The notes under the pieces: model-generated
What the model saw: the letters and a program-made list of their open reading frames with translations, nothing else
Databases searched by the model: none
Told to the model about the DNA's origin: nothing
Part shown: positions 44,101-56,129 of the stretch, piece after piece
Layout of the letters: the number at the start of each line of letters is the position of its first letter
Numbering within the stretch: the first letter of the stretch is position 1
From: Diphasiastrum complanatum
Taxonomy: Eukaryota > Streptophyta > Lycopodiopsida > Lycopodiales > Lycopodiaceae
DNA length: 64,000 bases
Assembly (NCBI GenBank): GCA_029204225.1
Contig: MU832205.1
Coordinates: 18,238-82,237 of the forward strand
Direction: 5' to 3'
Program-made: the position numbers and the translations under genes

Positions 44101-44515
44101 CCAGCATCCTTCGGAATTCATCACTTCAAATACTGCCACATATGAAACGACAGACTCAAATACTTGACAGGGTGAACTGTGCTTAAGGAGGTTATTTTCT
44201 ACATTCCTCCTAATGTTCAACTTTTTGCAAACATAAGATTCTTACATGGCTTGCTACTCAAAATATTGTCTGGCTTGCTTTGTTTGTGAGTGTTTGTTTC
44301 TTCAGTATCCTTTCGGGATACACATGCACTACAGCCAGCTCTTGTGCTGCGATGACTCAAGGTATGGCCTTTCTGCTTGTCACTTTTATCTTGGTTTGGA
44401 TTGCCAGTCAGTAGTGCAGAGATATTGTGCTGGTCATCTTGACCATAAATGGGAGGATTTGAAGAACAAGCAGGCGTTTCGGTGGGTGCGCCAGGATTGA
44501 TTCTCCATCTTTCTG
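38856..44515 (-). CDS. CLSY: CLASSY-type SNF2 chromatin remodeler, 5 exons
   Basis: Coding exons on the minus strand are 44515-44246, 44162-43873, 43542-42277, 41433-41284 and 41132-38856, giving about 1416 residues. All introns are GT-AG (83, 330, 843 and 151 bp) and the splice phases (1, 0, 0, 0) fit without any frame break. The order of parts (reader-like N-terminus with LRSRKAT and AWYDAKV, disordered linker, cysteine motif, SNF2 helicase with a DEGH box) is that of plant CLASSY proteins and most resembles CLSY1/2. In Arabidopsis these nuclear proteins associate with RNA polymerase IV and direct siRNA production for DNA methylation. The start codon is not in these exons, and upstream exon candidates lie at 50401-51413. 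No disabling change was seen. Confidence 0.87.
41284..41433 (-). CDS. CLSY: CLSY exon 4, cysteine motif
   Basis: 50 codons from the acceptor CCTACAG to the donor TTG|GTAAGC. CSTENPAGC, KNGHSFMFNEEEGL and ICESCGLIGMEIE give a CX7C and CX2C pair, a likely small zinc-binding ribbon just ahead of the helicase, as seen in CLASSY relatives. Both boundaries are in phase 0. Confidence 0.82.
41614..41840. mobile_element. 227-bp inverted-repeat MITE in CLSY intron 3
   Basis: Both ends carry TAGnnGCCCGTTCC-type inverted repeats. The element is flanked by a perfect 10-bp direct repeat, AGCATCAAAT (41604-41613 and 41841-41850), a target duplication of the size made by Mutator-like transposases. The arms are built from repeated GTTCCGGAAC-like units around an AT-rich centre. 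It is non-coding. Confidence 0.8.
41771..41785. promoter_or_regulatory. perfect heat-shock-element match
   Basis: GGAACGTTCCGGAAC fits nGAAnnTTCnnGAAn, the three-unit site bound by heat-shock factors. Two-unit versions (TTCCGGAA) lie at about 41626-41633 and near 41662 in the other arm. Function inside an intron is unproven; the pattern may simply be part of the transposon end. Confidence 0.45.
42277..43542 (-). CDS. CLSY: CLSY exon 3, conserved block and disordered linker
   Basis: 422 codons starting after TTGTGCAG. The first ~55 residues (AWYDAKVISIYKRLHNPDC, CKFVVQFYSTR, IGINKIGILQKP) continue the conserved CLSY N-terminal domain. WSSDTWSLEGH follows. The remainder is long, charged and low in hydrophobics, with basic clusters (KKFSKRKISSEDDK, GGKKVRKKRS) that could act as nuclear localisation signals. 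It ends TAMMSK at the donor AAG|GTATGT. Confidence 0.88.
43873..44162 (-). CDS. CLSY: CLSY exon 2, N-terminal reader-like domain
   Basis: Encodes FESVVSYVAVFEVMNSEGC, WWDVEILRSRGEKHHVHYVH, FDSDEDEEVFSWQLRLRSRK and ATPWDCFHNLQPGMDITLFS. The WWDVEI...HYVHFDSD...EEVF pattern resembles a Tudor/Agenet-type barrel, and LRSRKAT..DC...PG.D matches the conserved N-terminal part of CLSY1/2. The donor GCG|GTAGCT is in phase 0. Confidence 0.82.
44246..44515 (-). CDS. CLSY: CLSY exon 1 of the supported set
   Basis: An open frame from a TAG-CAG tandem acceptor (exon start at 44515 or 44512) to the donor CAT|GTAAGA. The encoded segment is polar and probably disordered: ERWRINPGAPTETPACSSNP, then SRKDTEETNTHKQSKPDN. 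Entry phase is 1, so a 5' coding exon must precede it. It joins exon 2 through an 83-bp intron and gives SSKP-L-FESVV without a stop. Confidence 0.65.
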
Positions 44516-47500
44516 CTAAAATCACATAAATCGTATCAAATGCAGAGAGAAGTTTTATTTCTAAAAGAGTGGTTCAAAAGATGGACACAAAAACCTTCAG
44601 TACTCGTTTGTCTAAGGCCTTTCTTTTTTATTCGTACTTTTGGAACTCACACAAGACAAACATACCGAGTACATAGTTAAGTTTCGACACCAAGATCACC
44701 ATGACTATGAGATTTTAACAAGGGCATTGCCGAATAATGACAAGATCAAATACATAGTTTCCTGATTGCCATTAAAGACCAATTGTGGACGTTGACAAAG
44801 ACGCACTCCCACGGGCGCACGCACATTTATGGATGATGGTCACACATTCCTACATGTGGAGTGTCAAAGACACCGGCAGATGGGTTTCTTCTGTGAAGGT
44901 GGAGCTTGACCCATTATCTAAGTGTGGCATGTATAATCTCCTGTGACAAACTAATAACTAAGGTGGAACTATCTTTGTTTGTCATCCCAGTGGACTTAAA
45001 GATTGAAAGTGGCCTCTAGAAATCGAGAAGTTTCCTATGTGTTATCTCTGAAATCAGATATGCCTCTAACTCAAATATTGAGGGCTTTGCTTTCTCTCAA
45101 TCTCTCCTTGAAAATAGTGTCAAATCATCTCAGCCATGAGAGTCTTCATCCCAGAATTGCCACCTACAATTGATGCCCATGGTTAGTTGCTTATGTACAT
45201 TGTTCCAATTTACTCTCAAGTGCTTGGATCTTATCATATGCATCAACTTGCAAGATCTATTTGCAAGATCCATTGGCAGAGCTCTTCATTTTCTTTCTTG
45301 ATTGATAACATTTTCCTTTTGAAGGCCACAATTTGTTGTCTTCTACATTCGTCCTTGTCATGGTCTCTTGGATTTGTTCCTTATTTTTTCATGAGGATGA
45401 TGAGCTCTTGGAGTGACTCTTGCATCTCTCCTAATCTATAAAGCATTGGACTAGTTGTGTGGGGATTTCCCTTTCCTCTTATTATGATAAGATGAAATGG
45501 AAGGCAATGTATATGTCACTCCTTCATGGCAAGAAAAATGGAGCAAGCATGCTTTATCTTCAGTCACTTCGAATTTAAGGTACACTTGGCAGCACCGTTG
45601 CAGCACAAGGGTATGAAATCAGAACCTAGGTAGCACTAATACAAAAATGAGGCATTATCGCTTCTAAATCATTATTACTTACTTTTAACAGGGTAACAGG
45701 GTGTTTCGAAGCGATAAATGCAGTATGGGGGCGAATGATAGCGGAATTCTGTAGAGAAAGCTAGTTTTGGCGACGGAAGTGCAGTTTGGCGGCGTAACTA
45801 CTCATCGTTGGCGACAATTTTGAGAGGGCAAGCAATCACAAGTGAGAGGTGGGCATGGTATGCCGGTTACGGGTGAACAAATCTCATGATTAGGTTCAAC
45901 TCTTGGGGTTCGAACCAACCAAGTCAGGTGGCATTTTGGGGGAACGCTCTCACAGGTATGATCGGCAGTGGCATTGTCGAGTCAGGTGATTTCTTCATTG
46001 ACACACGCATTTGTAGCTTGGAAATTTCTCGTTCAGAGGAAAATATGGGCTAGCTTGGAGGCACACACATATTGGCGGTCACGGGTGATGGAAGTGCGAG
46101 GTGGTGCCAGTTGGAAGTCATTGGGAAAGATAGCGGACTTGCATTGGACGAGCTATGTGTGGGACACATGGGGGATGAAGAACGGGTCAATAATCACACT
46201 TTGCATGCTCTTGGAGAGTGGTAAGTGTGATGATTTTGCGGTTTTGCAGTTGGTAAGTCATATCAGATCAAGTCAATGTAGCTGTGGAGCAGTGTATCAG
46301 GTTTGTCATCAAGGAGACTTGTGCAGATCGTTTGGTTTGAGCCATGGAAGATCTCACAGGTTCACTTGGAGAGATATTGGCATGCACAGTATGTGAGGGA
46401 CTTGATGGTGGCTTTGGAGTTCACATCTCAGTGTATTCTCAAGGAGTGGTTTGGAATCATTCACAGGAGCAGCTTGGAGCTAGCTTGGGGGAATACAGGT
46501 GGGGCACCACAGGGGAGATGCTTAGATCTTTGAGATCGGTGATGGCATTAGGATACCTGATAGAGATAGGACTGCAAGATGACATGGGATGATCATCAGG
46601 GGGTAGCTATTTCAGATTGGACTCAGGTCATCGGATTGGACATGACTTATAAGAGTGATTCATGATGGAATCCGGAAACTGCAAACGCAAATGGGCAAAG
46701 CATGAAGCTTTGGGAGCCAGCTCTAGGTTGGAAAGCTTATGGAGATTGCACGATTGGTGTGATCGGAGGGCAAACACTATGATGGGTGTTTTGCTAGCAA
46801 TCTACAAGAGGGGACACTGATGGCGAGGACTTCATGGTGTGCTCATTTGGGAGTACAGGTTGGCATTATAGCAGGGCCAGTCATTGGCATTGGCATCAAT
46901 GGGGAGGCATCTACCATCACGGGCATGGATAAGCTACCTATAGCTTTCATGCATTTGGCTGTATTTGCAGGAGTCTAGGCTTGGTACAGGTGTCGGAACT
47001 TGTATGGTTCCGATCCACAGGTGGTGAGATCAAGAAGCCTGGAGGAAGTCACTCAGAGCCATATACCGCAGTACGATCAAAGAGACTTTAGTTTCTTAAA
47101 GTAGGTCAATAGGCTTGTAGGCCACATAACTTTTTATGATCTCAATCTAAAACTATATGGACTAACTATGAATGCTTGAAAAAGATTGATTGAAGCCTAG
47201 CAAACACTAGACTAGTACCTTCATACACATTTAATCTTGTACTAAACAATCATGAATGTAGTACATCAAGAAAGTACAAATCTATCATTCATTGTTATGT
47301 CTTCTTGACAAGTACAAAATAGCATTCTTTATTAGTAGTTGAGAGTACAATGGTTATGCCACCAAAAAAAGGGGGGAGCATCAACTTGTCAAAATGTTGG
47401 TGTCCTAACTCGCTATAGGCCCTCCTATATATAGGCTTCATTATTTTCTCTCTCTAGCCTCACCTACCCTCATCTACCCTATCACTAGCCACCTTTCCTA

Positions 47501-49160
47501 CCTACTGACCTACCTACCTACTAGTCGACACCTACTGGTCAACTTAACTATATGTAGGCTAGTTCAATATAGGCCCTTCTAATATTAAAAAATGTAGTTG
47601 CATAAGGTAGGTATATGGATGAGTTTTTATAGTCAACCAACCAACAGATACGGTGTTGACTGGTAACGGTAAATGCTCTACCAGATGCACAATCTGCCAG
47701 TGAATGTTTTTTACTTGAAAGTTTCCAGCTTCACAATTACTTCCATAGAAAAGGTCTTTAAACTTAAAATCATGATTTACAAGGTTTGATTGCAGCCTAA
47801 TTCCTGTTTGGATTCACTCAAGCAACTTCTTGACCATATTGCCATCTTTACAAGTGATCCAAATTGTAGATTGTTGCACGTAGACTCACTTCCATATGAG
47901 TACAACAATTATAAGCACTCAGATTTCTTTTGGGAGAATACAGCTTCGAATAGATCTCTCCTCTGAAGTCTGTAATGAAAAGAGTTGTCAATCTGGCTGC
48001 GCTTCAGAAAGTACTTCACATTCTAGATGTATGACAAATATGTGTAGAATCTCAGCACATGCATCATTTGTCTATCACGCACAACCCAAATGACCACCTG
48101 GTTTTATAAAGCACAACTTCATTAGAGCATGTATGTTGAAAAAGACTGCATGCATAGGTATATGAGACCAGATTCACAGGCATTTAGTTAAACTTCAGCT
48201 AGTTTTAATGAGATTTCAGTGGAAAAGGCAAAAATTATCCACCATAATTGTGCTACTTTCCTAGCAACACAAAAATTGCCAAATTCTACACACTACGCCA
48301 CAATGCTGGCTCAGATAACACCTGAAACACCCAAAATAGACCAACAGAAGCCATACAATCATATCAATCCCTTTTTTCCTATGTGCAAAACCCATAATTC
48401 AGTATGTTTCAATTCCAACACCAACTATGGACAACACCAAGGTTTCCAGCATGCACTCTACCCAGCCATAAGCTCCATGCAAAAGTTTCCCCCAAGCCTT
48501 AGTCCTAATCCACCTCTGAGCTTGATTCCCAGTAAACATCAATGTTCTGTACCACTGAAGCTCAACATGAGCTTACGTAACTCAGGGCACTGATCTCAGG
48601 TGAACTTAAATTTCACCCTTGGTAGACTAGTTACTAACCGTCATGGCCAGTTGGTGAGCTAATTTCCACTTCAGATTTAATGGTTGGTTCAACAGCTACG
48701 GAGAACACATTTAAGAAAGGCATCTCTACAAAATTATTTCAAAAGCAAGCTCAAAATTCATCTGAGTTGCTCTTAAGAACCCTAATTGGGAGGCCGTCTT
48801 ATGAGGAAACGAATGCAATGGATACAAACGGCCATTGTCATCGGTTGGTGAGTTAATCTCCACTTCAGTTTTTATAGTAGTTCAACAGCCTTGGAGAACA
48901 CATTAAGAGATGGCATTTGTAGAGAATTGGGACAACCCTAATTAAATCTACTAACAAATATAGAAGTTGAGCCCTTTTCTAGTAGAGAGATGGACAAAAA
49001 AGTGCATTCCCTTAGAAGCATCAATAAACAGTCCTTGTAAAATTCCCAAGTGCATCTTAAATGTATATGATTGGCTAACTATACCTTAGTAAAACAGGTC
49101 GTTAGCTTAAGATGATAGTTAGTTGCTACTCTTCAGGGATGGCAGTCCTTCAGCTGAAAT
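44516..49160. other. long non-coding stretch upstream of the CLSY exons
   Basis: Possibly the large 5' intron of CLSY. A GC-richer part (45.7-47.0 kb) has open plus-strand frames without a recognisable family. Near 47370 a purine tract (AAAAAAAGGGGGGAG) and near 47430 a palindromic TATA-like CTATATATAGG suggest a worn LTR element, but no domain supports it. Confidence 0.4.
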
Positions 49161-49867
49161 ACCTTCGTCGGTGCCAGCTTCTAGTCTGTGTTTGTTGGAC
49201 TGGGAAAATTTTCTACTATCATACAATCTCCAAATACTATGAGCGGATATGACACGAAGATTTCTTAGCAAGACAGAAGGCAACTTTTGAAGTGCTAACT
49301 TGCATGCAATCTGGATTCAATTATTGTATATCAACAGGTAGCACAATGCAATCACTAAAATACCTCCACTGTCAAAGCATCACAAACTTTCACAGATATT
49401 AGATATTCATTTGTTTCTTTCCACTAAATTCAAACATCCTCTCCAAGACCAAAGATGAAAGAACTAAGATGTATTCCACGTATTTCCAAAACACTCCCAA
49501 AATGATACTAAAAACTGCCTGATTCATGATGAGTGGTATCAAACACCAAATAAAACTATCACAAAAGCCAAGTGCTTCACATCTTCCAGCATGTAACTTC
49601 CATTTTGATAGGCCCTTTATGAAAATGTTGGACCACCCCTTAACAACCAAAACTAGCTATGTATATATGACATTTATTCTCATCCTGCAATACTAAGCTT
49701 CTTAGAGGTTTCCTCTATTGCAGAAACGTATGAGAGGAAAACATTGCCAATTTCTAAACGATACTTTTTTTGTATGGCAAAGCCTTTCCAAAAAAATCAG
49801 CAAACAATAAGAAGTGTACATACAACAAGCCAAAGATACTCTGGCGAATCACTCTCTGCAATTCGGA

Positions 49868-50187
49868 CAGCAATCTGAATCGTGAACCCCGATTCACTGG
49901 GGGGTTGCAATTTGCTATTCGCCGGAAAAAAAAAATTTGCTTCCCGGAAATTTTTGTTACTACGGAATCGGACCTGAAATTTTCTGGAATTGAACCTGAA
50001 ACTACTGGGACAGCAATCTGAATTGCGATACCCGATTCGCTGGGGGGTTGCGATTTGCTATTCGCCGAAAAAAAAAATTGCTTCCCGGATATTTTTTTGA
50101 CTACTGGAATTGGACCTGAAATTTTCTGGAATTGAACAGTAGTTTCAGGTTCGACTCCAGAAAATTTCAGGTCCAATTCCAGTAGTC
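49868..50187. repeat. 143-bp tandem repeat ending in a hairpin
   Basis: Two units starting CAGCAATCTGAAT at 49868 and 50011 (period 143). The end of the second unit (50099-50137) is followed by its own reverse complement (50149-50187), 37 of 39 positions pairing around an 11-nt loop. Related fragments continue to about 50310. It lies within or beside the candidate large intron. Confidence 0.8.
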
Positions 50188-50400
50188 AGAAAAATTTCAG
50201 GTCAAAAAAAATTCCGGGAAGCACAAAGTAATAATTTTTTTTTTTTTGCAATTCGATGCAGCGATTCGCGATTTGAAAATCACGAAACCAGCAAATCGCT
50301 ATTCGCTGCACTGTGTTGTTGTAAAATTCACGAACAGCATGCTCACAGGTCTGTTTGGATATATGTTCCTTTGCAAATTGAAAACAGTCCAGCAGCTTAC

Positions 50401-51413
50401 CATGAACATTTGACTTTGATTTTTTTGAGATACTTCTGCAGGTGCTGTTTTCAACATATTCCACATGCTTCAGCAAAACCTTCCTTCCATTTTTCTGCGA
50501 TATCGGAACAGAATGTCAAACTGGATTCTCCTTGAACCAACTCTCTTGATAGTACTTAAGTAGTCCCTCGCACAAGGACACATATTTCAAGGACTGCTGA
50601 GCACTTCAGCCTCATATGCATCCCCTTGTACGTTGCTTAACATGCAAATAGAGTTACTTCCCTTGGCAAAGCAGGACACTATAGAGTTGTGCTCATTTTC
50701 TTTATATATCTTCAATAGGAAAATCGTTGCTACATATCACACAGAGCAAACCTGAGATGGAAAGTGCAGCGGATCAGCAGGCTGAGATGATCTGGAGACA
50801 CAGTGCTTGCTTGACTTCAGAAACTGTGAATTCATCTGCCATCCTGCCGATTGGCTCAAAAATTGTGAGGTTCTTCTAGATGCTATCTCTGAAACCGTTG
50901 GCATTGGCTTCTCAATATTCTGACTGAGGCGTTCATCAAGTGACTGGCCTGGGAAACAATCAAAACTTAAGAGCTGAATGTCTGTTCAATAAATAACAAA
51001 AACATGGCAGCAGCACTTGGGAGTATCTAGGCTGACCAATTTTACCAATCCAAAGTATGGCTGGCCTAAAGATAAATAACAAATGCATCTTAATTGCCAA
51101 AGATAGGTGCAAGTACCATAGTAGTCTTTCTGCTTCAAGAGTCCATGGAAAAATACAACTAGTCCTAGTCATGACAGTTTGCAGGAACTCGATGGCATCT
51201 TCAAGATGTGACAAGACAAGTTATTGCTTAATTATGCCATAAAATTCTGTGGCAAAATTGAGCGAAGAATGTAAAAAATATCAAAGATCCAAACATTGGC
51301 ATTTTTCATGAGAAAACATCAAGACATACTGATTCTTGTGGACTTCCGTGTTGGCACCATTGCCACTTATCCAGAACTGTCAAATTACTGAGCTCTATAT
51401 TGTCGTCAGATAC
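50401..51413 (-). CDS. candidate 5' exons of CLSY or of a separate gene
   Basis: Three GT-AG bounded segments: 51413-51330 (28 codons, VSDDNIELSNLTVLDKWQWC...), 50943-50752 (64 codons, SLDERLSQNIEKPMPTVSEI...) and 50494-50401 (KNGRKVLLKHVEYVENSTC... ending in phase 1). Phases are 0-0, 0-0 and 0-1, and phase 1 is exactly what the 44515 exon requires. The sequence is polar and serine-rich, as in disordered N-termini. A stop (TAG, 51414-51416) lies just before the first acceptor, in the frame of an apparent extension NLDESGVPCGSSSAYF. Joining to CLSY would need a 5.9-kb intron. I do not recognise the protein itself. Confidence 0.45.
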
Positions 51414-51469
51414 CTAGAAGTAGGCACTACTGGAACCACATGGGACTCCACTTTCGTCTAGGTTACCTG

Positions 51470-54400
51470 GAAATTCACACATCAACAAAGGGACCCAAGT
51501 TATTATTGGTTATCATCTAAACTTATGGACTATGTGATTTGGGTACTTGGACACACCTTTTAATAATTGGCATGTAGTATTGACAGTTATTTGCTATAGG
51601 AGCTGACAATTGGACTCACAGACAAAGCCTAATTTGGACCCTCACAAAAAAGAGCAGCTCTTAGCTTAGATTAGGTTGGCTACGTTAGGCGTAAATTTGC
51701 CTCAGATACAACATATTACTGGAGGTTCTTGCTTCAATGTTGATCATTATTGCTCTAGAATACTTGGTATATGCATTTGGAGTCTTTTCTTTCTAACCGT
51801 GTTCTATTGTGATTTTTGCTTATACCTTGATATTATAGCACTTTCTGGCTGGAGAGACAAAGGCTTTTTCTGGCTGGGGAGACAAAGGCTTCCACCATTT
51901 TCATGAATCAGATTCACTTCTGCTGTTGGTGTTACTAATGTTTGACCTTTGGTTATTAAGCAGGTCCTTATTTTTATGTTTTGGCTTCAATTATCTTTAG
52001 AGTGGTTAAAAGTTCCTTTGAACCACATTTGCCAATTCCTTGAAGAAATTTGCTAAAGGGGGTGTAGTAGGACTTTGGCAACTGGTCCCAGGAAATCAGG
52101 GAGCTAATTCATCTCTTTCATACTTCCTAGTGCACTTTTTAGGCTTCTTCAATACGATCTCCCCACAAATGGAAAAAGCTAATGCACTTTAGAGACTGTA
52201 AATCAGAGACAAAAAAAGTGATAGTAAGGATGCACTATTGGGCATTTCAATGAGTTTGAATCTTCAGTTAAATCCTCCTACATATACAATCTTCCTACAG
52301 AAGGGGCCTGAGGATTTACTTTACAAACCATGAGTGGGATCATTCAAAGGTGAGATACTAAATTTTAAATTTTCAGCAACTTATCTTCTTTCGTTGTTTG
52401 TGTACTATTATATACTGAATTGTAGTTACCATTATCCAGGACGACTGACTAGATGTTGTGCATTAGTCTCCTAACTCCTTTCCAGGATCATTGCAACATG
52501 TTTAGATTAAACACAATCTCAAGTCAGCGTTTATGTACAAATGGTTTGGATCAGTGTTACTTCATTTTACTGGCGTGATTTCTTGCAAGCTGATTTTAGG
52601 AAATTGAATCATTTCAGAGAATGCAAACCAAAGGGAGAGCCACTGTCAGCTCACCTCAACTCCTGCAAACGACTGTGAACAAATGAAAGCGGAAGGTTGC
52701 ATCATGTCTAAAAGACATTGAAGTGAAGATGGAATGAGTAGAAGGAAGAATCGGACAAAGACAAAGGTATGAATCAATCATTGAGAATTAAATCAGGCAA
52801 AGCAAACTTTTGAAAGCAACATATGTTTTAGAAGATAAAATGACTACAGTTGTTTACTATACATCAGTGAAGAATGAATGCGATTATGAAACACACAATC
52901 AATGAATGAAGATAACAATTTGGTGAAGGTCTTGTCAAGCATCAAAGTCGAACCGTTTGCATGATATGATGGCAATGATGAACTAGGAATTCTAAAGATA
53001 TCGAATTAGAGACCAGGATCTTAGGAAGCATCAAGGTTCGACCTTATGATAGCGATCAGGAATACGAGAAGAGTAAACGTATCAACTGCAAATGCATTTT
53101 CAACTCCACCATTTGAACCTTGTCAGCATGTCCATACAGCACACACAACACTACTTTGGTTCCAACAGTAGGAACAAGAGCAACAACTCCAAGGCGTTCC
53201 TCTTACTTGGCATAGTTTTACAACGCTTATAGTACAATCAGGGCATCAATATTGTGAAAAATGCTCGAGATACTATTGCAGAAAAAGCAAGAAAGGACAT
53301 GCAAGGATCTGTTGAAAAGTTTTGCATGTTACAAATCCAGATCCAAGACATAGTTAGTTCTTGTTGGTTGTATGGTGTTCTTATTATTTGATCATCATTT
53401 CACTGACTGTTGTTCTTATGTGATGCCATACTTCTGATGTGTGTTCATAACTTGGTAATGAAGCACTCTATCACCCCAAGCTGTCCCAAATTCTTTTTCC
53501 TTGACGTATTTCTATTTTCCCTCATCTTGCCACTTCATACTCTCTTTTGGCCTCCATCTTCTTTCTTCCTAAGATCTAAAATCATTTCCCATTACTGCCT
53601 TAGGCAAATCTTCATTACCACTCCAATGCTCATGTTTTTTCCATCCTCACCAATCTGGATCTTTGCTCCCTAAGTTTTTGTGATTCTCCTCTCCATGGCT
53701 GCAACCTCACCTTATTTGTTTTCCCTAGATATGGGAGAATTGGTTCAAACAGAGTTTCGAAGGATTTGGCTACAAATCTGCCGAGAGGCTTTGCAACCAA
53801 GAACAGAAGAGCACCTCAAGGTTGAGCTCAACGTAGGGGCAAGTATGGTAAATAGTGGCAACTTAGAGGGAATGTGAAGTGCAGATTGTGCTCGTTCCAA
53901 GGGAAAATCTGGTAAGTAGGCCTTCTTAGACAATGAGCTCTAAAGAGCATATTAGTAGGTGAAAAAGACGGTTTGTATTTGAGGTACATTGTGATTTTCA
54001 GAGGGTTGAATCTGAGGTTAGCATTCAAATAGTTGTATCACAATTAGTGGCTAGGATTTCCCCGACTTGTGCACGGGCTGGTATGGATTGTGTGCATTAG
54101 TGCAACAAAGGCCCGACTCACTGAGAGCTCTATACGCACAAGATACATGACATGCACCAAGAAGATTTCTAGACAAATGCCATATGCTTAGTACGAGTAG
54201 GAGAGGCTTGGGTATAGGTGCTATAGGATACTGGAGACTTGAAGTCAAGGTGGTCAGTAATGGGCGTTCAATCACTAGTTGTGGAGTTTGAAGTGAATCG
54301 GGCAGGATTTTACAAAGTCAATAATCTAAACCTCAATATGTTGTCAAAAGATGCTAGAGGATGATCTCGAGTTGGAATTCCTAATTATTCACTCTTCATC

Positions 54401-56100
54401 TCACCTCTTCTAGTCAAGGATGGCACTAGTCGAATTTAAATCTAACTGATAGCATGTTTGTGCACATTGTGGGGTAATGGCATAGTTAATAGTGTATCTC
54501 TGAGCTACACTCACAGATATTACAAGAGGATATCCTATATGCCAATGACGAAGGAACAAAGGCTACGCAAGACTCACATAAGTATCTCAATCAAGGTGGT
54601 TGTGGCTTGTGTATGGCTGAAACCTGTAATGCTAAGTTAGCTCCAGTCATATTACAGATTTTACAATTTTTCAATGTGGATCCATTAAGAATCATTCCTG
54701 GGTAGTTGCCCCTTGTTGAACCAATTGCAAGATAGTAACATTGTTGTACAATGAAAAGTACAACATCACTGGGTCCTTGAGGGAAGCAGTTAGCCCTAGC
54801 AATGCAAGTGGCATTAACATGGGAATTCTGGTTAGATAGAGATAGAAGTGTAGACCAATATTAACTCAACAACGATATTAGATGAAAAGTATACAATCTT
54901 GCAATCTAAACTGAGCATTTAGTACAAGACATCATGGAAAAAGAGAAAACACTCTAGCTTGTCCCTTAACTTCTCATTCTGTAGCATGTGCTGTCAAAGA
55001 GAAAAATCTTACATTCATAAAGACTTCACAAACATACGAATTTTATAAAAAGAAAAAGCACTCTAGCTTGTTTCTCAATTTCTCTATTTGTGGCATGTGC
55101 TTACTTGCATTGAGAAAGAGAAAAATCTACATACATGAACACGTTGCATACATAAGAATTTCAAAAAAATTAGGTCGAAAAACATAGCAAAGTCCTTCCA
55201 TAAGCAACATTGAAAAGGGTATAGATGTTATATAGACAAACAACGCCCAATACACACATTCATTGCACTCTCTCATGTAGGACGCCATAACAAGTTTAGG
55301 ATCCTTTTTCGCTACATAGGTTGAATCTTGAAGCCATGGTAATTTGAGAATCCTTCCTAGGTACATGGGTCGAATCCTGTAGCCATGGCATTCACTTATC
55401 ATTTACAAAGAAGACCTCCAGAAATTTATCAAGAAAGTGGCATCCTCTTCTTTGTGGAGAAATGTACGAGCACAAGGGCTCTCAACTTATGGTGAAGACT
55501 AGGCCACCAGGATGCCAAAAATCAAGGTGAATGGCTTGCATTTAATGAGGTTTTTGTGGTTGCCAGTAAGTCGCAATGCTACATATGAATACAACACAAG
55601 TAGTATTTTCAAATGATGAGAATGAGGTAACCCCTCCATCAACAGATACTCAAATCTCAATTCTATCTACAAATCCATTTTGTTGAGAAAGGTAAGTTCC
55701 CTACAAGCAGGTAGCCAGTATTTTACAATCTAGAGGATCCTCAGTGTTTGCATGACCTGGAATAAAAGAACTTGGGCACTCAACGTTTAGATGGATCATG
55801 CTCAGCTAATTACACCATATGAAACTTTTTTGCTTCCACTCACTCAAAAGTTGGACAAAATCTGGGAGATATCATAATGCTTTGCTCTCAATGCTGGAGG
55901 CATACCATCAACATAATGGCAAGCACAAAGCTGTAAACTATCTCTTCCAGTGACCAGCTTCATCCACACCTTACATCATACAAGAGTTCAGGCCCCACTT
56001 TCTGAGAACTCCCTATGTTCTAATTTGTCCATGTATCACCAGTTGTACGAGATGTACTAGGCCTTGCATGATTGCACCCGTGTATTTAGATGCACCCTTC
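51470..56100. other. intergenic or intronic DNA
   Basis: No gene, repeat family or RNA gene recognised. Short duplicated phrases occur (GGCTGGAGAGACAAAGGCTT near 51847 and 51875; AAAAAGCACTCTAGCTTG near 55060 and a related copy near 54940). Only small random-looking frames. Confidence 0.45.
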
Positions 56101-56129
56101 ACTGCAGGTGTGGTTGCTTTTGAACAGAT

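Noticed and set aside
45968-46396. 142-codon plus-strand frame in the GC-richer part upstream of CLSY
   Set aside because: The translation has no family resemblance and the surrounding frames are equally open in places; not supported as a gene.
49117-49199. Possible last exon (frame SNKHRLEAGTDEGISAEGLP..., ending TAA) for the upstream exon set
   Set aside because: A good acceptor precedes it, but the preceding exon ends in phase 1, which would read a different frame (VQQTQTRSWHRRRYFS). It cannot be decided without transcripts, and the direct join to 44515 also fits.
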